Part shown: in pieces, positions 6,536-8,877 of the stretch | Layout of the letters: every line of letters begins with the position of its first letter | Numbering within the stretch: position 1 is the stretch's first letter | Source of the DNA: Dichotomicrobium sp964466965 | GTDB taxonomy: Bacteria > Pseudomonadota > Alphaproteobacteria > Rhizobiales > Rhodomicrobiaceae | DNA length: 8,877 nucleotides | Direction: 5' to 3' | Assembly: GCA_964466965.1 (NCBI GenBank) | Contig: CAYXPZ010000095.1 | Coordinates: 1-8,877, forward strand | Notes under the pieces: generated by a model | Database searches by the model: none | What the model was told of the DNA's origin: nothing | Seen by the model: only the letters and a program-made list of their open reading frames with translations | Translations under genes and position numbers: made by a program

Positions 6536-7876
6536 TCAGGTCGCGCGCGGCCAGTGGCGGTGATCCTCGTCGATGACGAAGCTGTGCGCGTGCCGGAAAC
6601 CTTGCTCGGTCTTCACCGCGTCGCGCACATGCGGGTGGTCTGCCGGAAGGTCTGTATGGATATGCGTTACCACCTGCGCCTCATGCCGCGGCCAGAGCAG
6701 CAATGCCACGCCGACCCCCAGCGCCGAAACACCCCCAAGCAGCGCTGCTGTCGCTGGCAGTCCAACAGCCGTGCCCATCCAGCCGGCCACGGGGTAGGTA
6801 ACCAGCCAGCAGGCGTGTGACAACATGAACTGTGCGGCAAACAGGCCAGCGCGATCCTTCTGATGCGAAGACCGGCGCAGCAAACGGCCCGCCGGCGTCA
6901 GAATAGCGGCATAACCCAACCCGAGCGCGAACCAGAGCGACAGAAAGAGACCCCAGCCGCTTTGTGCAGCGATCGGCGCGACAGTCAAAACGCTCAGTCC
7001 GCCGATCACGACCATACCGCCTGCCAGCATCACCGGACGGTCAGACAGCCGATCGAGAAGCCGGGGCAGAGCAAGCGCTGCGAGCATGGAACCGGCACCG
7101 AATACCGCCAGAGCGATTGCGACGTCCGCCCCGCCGAATCCCATGATGCCGCGAACATAAACAACGGTATTCACAATGACCATTGCGCCGCCTGCAGCCG
7201 CCGCGAAATTGAGCGCAAGCAGCCCGCGCAAACGCGGCGTGGCCAGGTAGATGCGTATTCCCTTGGTTGCCCGGTCCAGGACCCCGCCCGCGGGCGGTTG
7301 AGTCGCAACGGCAGGCAGGATGACAGAAGCCACCAGCAGAGCCGACACCGCGAAACTGAGCGCTGTCGCGCCAAACAACCAGTGGAAGCTGATCAGCGTC
7401 AGGAGCGCGGCCGCGAGAGCTGGGCTAAGGAGGTTTTCAAGATCATAAGCCAGCCGCGACAGCGACAGCGCCCGCGTGTATTCGCCTTCGTCCGGCAGGA
7501 TATCCGGGATCGTCGCCTGAAAGGCGGGCGTGAAGGCTGCAGAGGCGGACTGAAGCAGCAGGATCAACAGGTAGATCTGCCAGACCTGATCGACGACTGC
7601 GAGCCCGAGAACAAGACCACCGCGCAAAATGTCCAGCGCGATCAGGAATCCGCGACGCGGCAGTCTTTCGGCAATCGCAGCCGCGAACGGCGCGACGCCG
7701 ACATAGGCGATCATCTTGATGGCGAGGGCCGTGCCGAGCACGAAACCGGCGTTTTCGCCGGCGAGATCGTAAGCCAGCAGGCTCAACGCCACCGTCGCCA
7801 GCCCCGTGCCAAGCAAGGCAATGACTTGGGCAGCGAACAGGTAGCGGAATGTCCTGTTTTGCAGCGGAGAAAGCAT
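6536..7876 (-). CDS. MFS exporter, NreB/EntS-like, with histidine-rich C-terminal tail
   Basis: Major facilitator superfamily efflux protein in the inner membrane, 446 residues, about 12 hydrophobic segments. The opening LQNRTFRYLFAAQVIALLGTGLA, the loop between helices 2 and 3 (AERLPRRGFLIALDILRG, 70-86) and TPAFQATIPDILPDEGEYTRAL (116-137) are typical of the MFS_3-like group that contains EntS (enterobactin export) and NreB (nickel resistance). The hydrophilic tail from residue 396 carries nine histidines (398, 405, 407, 414, 416, 429, 431, 439, 441), including HIH, HPH, HAH and HRH. NreB is also known for a His-rich C-terminus, so metal (Ni, Co or Mn) export is a reasonable guess, but drug or siderophore export is not excluded. 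The start ATG 7876 has only a weak upstream GAAAGAG as ribosome site. The gene lies 39 bases after the DUF1289 gene on the same strand. Confidence 0.85.
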   Translation of the reverse strand: MLSPLQNRTFRYLFAAQVIALLGTGLATVALSLLAYDLAGENAGFVLGTALAIKMIAYVGVAPFAAAIAERLPRRGFLIALDILRGGLVLGLAVVDQVWQIYLLILLLQSASAAFTPAFQATIPDILPDEGEYTRALSLSRLAYDLENLLSPALAAALLTLISFHWLFGATALSFAVSALLVASVILPAVATQPPAGGVLDRATKGIRIYLATPRLRGLLALNFAAAAGGAMVIVNTVVYVRGIMGFGGADVAIALAVFGAGSMLAALALPRLLDRLSDRPVMLAGGMVVIGGLSVLTVAPIAAQSGWGLFLSLWFALGLGYAAILTPAGRLLRRSSHQKDRAGLFAAQFMLSHACWLVTYPVAGWMGTAVGLPATAALLGGVSALGVGVALLLWPRHEAQVVTHIHTDLPADHPHVRDAVKTEQGFRHAHSFVIDEDHRHWPRAT

Positions 7877-7915
7877 GACGTCTCTTTCAGGCGCTGTACG
7901 CCCGCCGCAGACGAT

Positions 7916-8119
7916 TTACAGTGACGCCTTCAGGGCCGCCCAACGGCGTGGCAACGCATCGAGCACGTGTTGGCGCTCGCCGTCGCTCATGCCCGCCCAG
8001 CCGCCGATCTCATCGCCGGTCCGCGCGCAGCCAACACAGTATCCTGTCGCGGCGTCAAGCTGGCAAATGCCGACGCACGGGCTCGCCGCCCGTGCGGCCT
8101 CAAGATCGGTTTTGGTCAT
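7916..8119 (-). CDS. DUF1289 family small four-cysteine protein
   Basis: A 67-residue protein of a family common in Proteobacteria whose role is not established. The hallmark SPCVGICQLDAATGYCVGC (13-31) gives four cysteines, Cys15, Cys19, Cys28 and Cys31 (CX3C, eight residues, CX2C), likely to bind zinc or an iron-sulfur cluster. It is followed by the conserved DEIGGWAGMSDGERQHVLDALPRRW. ATG 8119 gives the normal family length. The frame stays open upstream to 8344 but overlaps the methyltransferase gene there and has no family similarity. No good ribosome site is visible, so translation may be coupled or weak. It lies between the methyltransferase (65 bases away) and the MFS gene (39 bases away) on one strand, so co-transcription is likely. 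Confidence 0.88.
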   Translation of the reverse strand: MTKTDLEAARAASPCVGICQLDAATGYCVGCARTGDEIGGWAGMSDGERQHVLDALPRRWAALKASL

Positions 8120-8152
8120 CGCGGATATTTTGCCAATCGTCTCGCGTGGCGC

Positions 8153-8175
8153 GGCCCGCCAAGCACCGGCGGACC
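8153..8175 (-). other. Intercistronic hairpin upstream of the DUF1289 gene
   Basis: In the minus-strand transcript GGUCCGCC (8175-8168) can pair with GGCGGGCC (8160-8153) across a 7-base loop. This forms an 8-bp GC-rich stem with one U-G wobble. No U-tract follows, so it is not a standard terminator. It could be an RNA-stability or attenuation element, or chance in GC-rich DNA. Confidence 0.35.
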
Positions 8176-8184
8176 GCGTTCGTC

Positions 8185-8877
8185 TCACGCGCGCTCGCCC
8201 AGCGCCCGGATGTGCTCCGGAAGCCGCTCGTTCGAGCCATACATGAAGTGATTCTCCATGCGCTCGGAATAGCGGCTTGCCTCCGGCGTCCGGCCAACGG
8301 CTTCGGCCACCTCGCGAATGTGGATAGGCGCCGCGCCGCAGCACACCCCGAGATACCGCACGCCGATGTCGAACGCCTCCTTGGCGAACGCGCCGATCTC
8401 ATACCTGTTGCAGTATAGCGGATCGAGCGCCGTCGGGAAGGGGCGGCCATGCGGCGCGGGACAGGCGCAGTGCGAGTCCGTCAGGCTGAAAAAGGTCGGC
8501 TCCGCCTCGCTCGTGCGGTACGGCACCGGCAGCGCCCCGACATGACACGTCACCGCCGCGCGGATTTCACGCAGCCAGGGCAGCATCGTCTCCGGGCCGC
8601 GGAAGCAGTTCATGCCGACGACATCCGCGCCGCGCTGCTCCAGCTCCTGCGCGGTCTCGACGATGCCGTAGCCGTCGGACATCGCGTTCCCGGCCATTGG
8701 CGCGAGCGTAATCACTGTTGGCAGACCGGTCGCCTTGGCGACATCCAGCGCAGCGAACGCCTCTCCGGCATAGTAGAACGTTTCGCCGATGATGATGTCT
8801 GCGCCTTCATCCACGGCCCATCCGACCATCTCCTCAAACATCGCGCGCACATCGGCCTGAGCCTTGGCATCGTCCGG
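8185..8877 (-). CDS. Homocysteine S-methyltransferase family protein (5' end outside window)
   Basis: Zinc-dependent methyltransferase of the betaine-homocysteine methyltransferase/MetH N-domain family (pfam S-methyl_trans), which makes methionine from homocysteine and a methyl donor. The frame is open to the right edge, so GTG 8850 is probably internal and the N-terminal part is missing; 230 residues are visible. The zinc ligands are present: Cys in GMNCFRGP and the Cys pair in YLGVCCGAAP, which corresponds to the GGCCG motif of the family. ADIIIGETFYYAGEA carries the conserved Glu of the barrel active site. The tail has ENHFMYGSNERLPEHIRAL. The methyl donor (betaine, dimethylsulfoniopropionate, S-methylmethionine) cannot be decided from this fragment. 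It is the most upstream visible gene of the minus-strand cluster, whose promoter must lie beyond the window or upstream of the DUF1289 gene. Confidence 0.9.
   Translation of the reverse strand, partial: PDDAKAQADVRAMFEEMVGWAVDEGADIIIGETFYYAGEAFAALDVAKATGLPTVITLAPMAGNAMSDGYGIVETAQELEQRGADVVGMNCFRGPETMLPWLREIRAAVTCHVGALPVPYRTSEAEPTFFSLTDSHCACPAPHGRPFPTALDPLYCNRYEIGAFAKEAFDIGVRYLGVCCGAAPIHIREVAEAVGRTPEASRYSERMENHFMYGSNERLPEHIRALGERA

Noticed and set aside
7877..7915. Imperfect inverted repeat (CGTCT ... AGACG) in the spacer between DUF1289 and MFS genes, considered as a terminator or operator
   Set aside because: The 5-bp arms are separated by 25 bases, there is no U-tract, and nothing matches a known operator form.
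6863..7924. A 353-codon open frame on the plus strand opposite the MFS gene
   Set aside because: Its composition (many Arg, Gln and Asp, no hydrophobic segments or motifs) is that of an antisense shadow. The opposite strand encodes an intact 446-residue MFS protein.

Overview
The window looks like chromosomal DNA from a GC-rich alphaproteobacterium. The evidence is the GC-rich codon use, a small DUF1289 protein, and a Fur/Mur-type operator in front of a manganese/zinc ABC transporter operon, an arrangement well known in this class. The order cannot be fixed from the sequence. Coding density is high and the longest gap without a gene is about 165 bases. I see no tRNA, rRNA, CRISPR array, insertion sequence, integrase or phage gene.

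Left part, plus strand (1-1578): the C-terminal three quarters or more of a SulP-family anion transporter with a STAS domain, cut by the left window edge. The next 164 bases hold a perfect interrupted palindrome (TGCAAAT, 7 bases, ATTTGCA) directly against a TTGACA -35 box. This is a metal-repressor operator on a promoter.

Centre, plus strand (1743-5668): a four-gene operon for a TroA/SitA/Mnt-type metal ABC importer. It encodes a periplasmic binding protein, an ATPase and two different membrane subunits, with gaps of 3 bases or overlaps. The first permease carries an extra cytoplasmic tail of about 108 residues. By eye the tail looks like a degenerate DtxR/MntR-type metal repressor domain, and it is the most interesting item in the window.

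Right part, minus strand (8877 down to 5670): four closely spaced genes read leftwards. They are a homocysteine S-methyltransferase (cut by the right edge), a small four-cysteine DUF1289 protein, an NreB/EntS-like MFS exporter with a histidine-rich C-terminal tail, and a double-hotdog acyl-CoA thioesterase. The last gene meets the metal importer operon tail to tail with one base between the stop codons.

Taken together, a metal-repressed Mn/Zn importer lies next to an unlinked operon that contains a possible metal exporter. Most of the content is ordinary housekeeping or accessory transport. I found no convincing evidence of a wholly new system. The fused permease tail and the histidine-rich exporter tail deserve follow-up.
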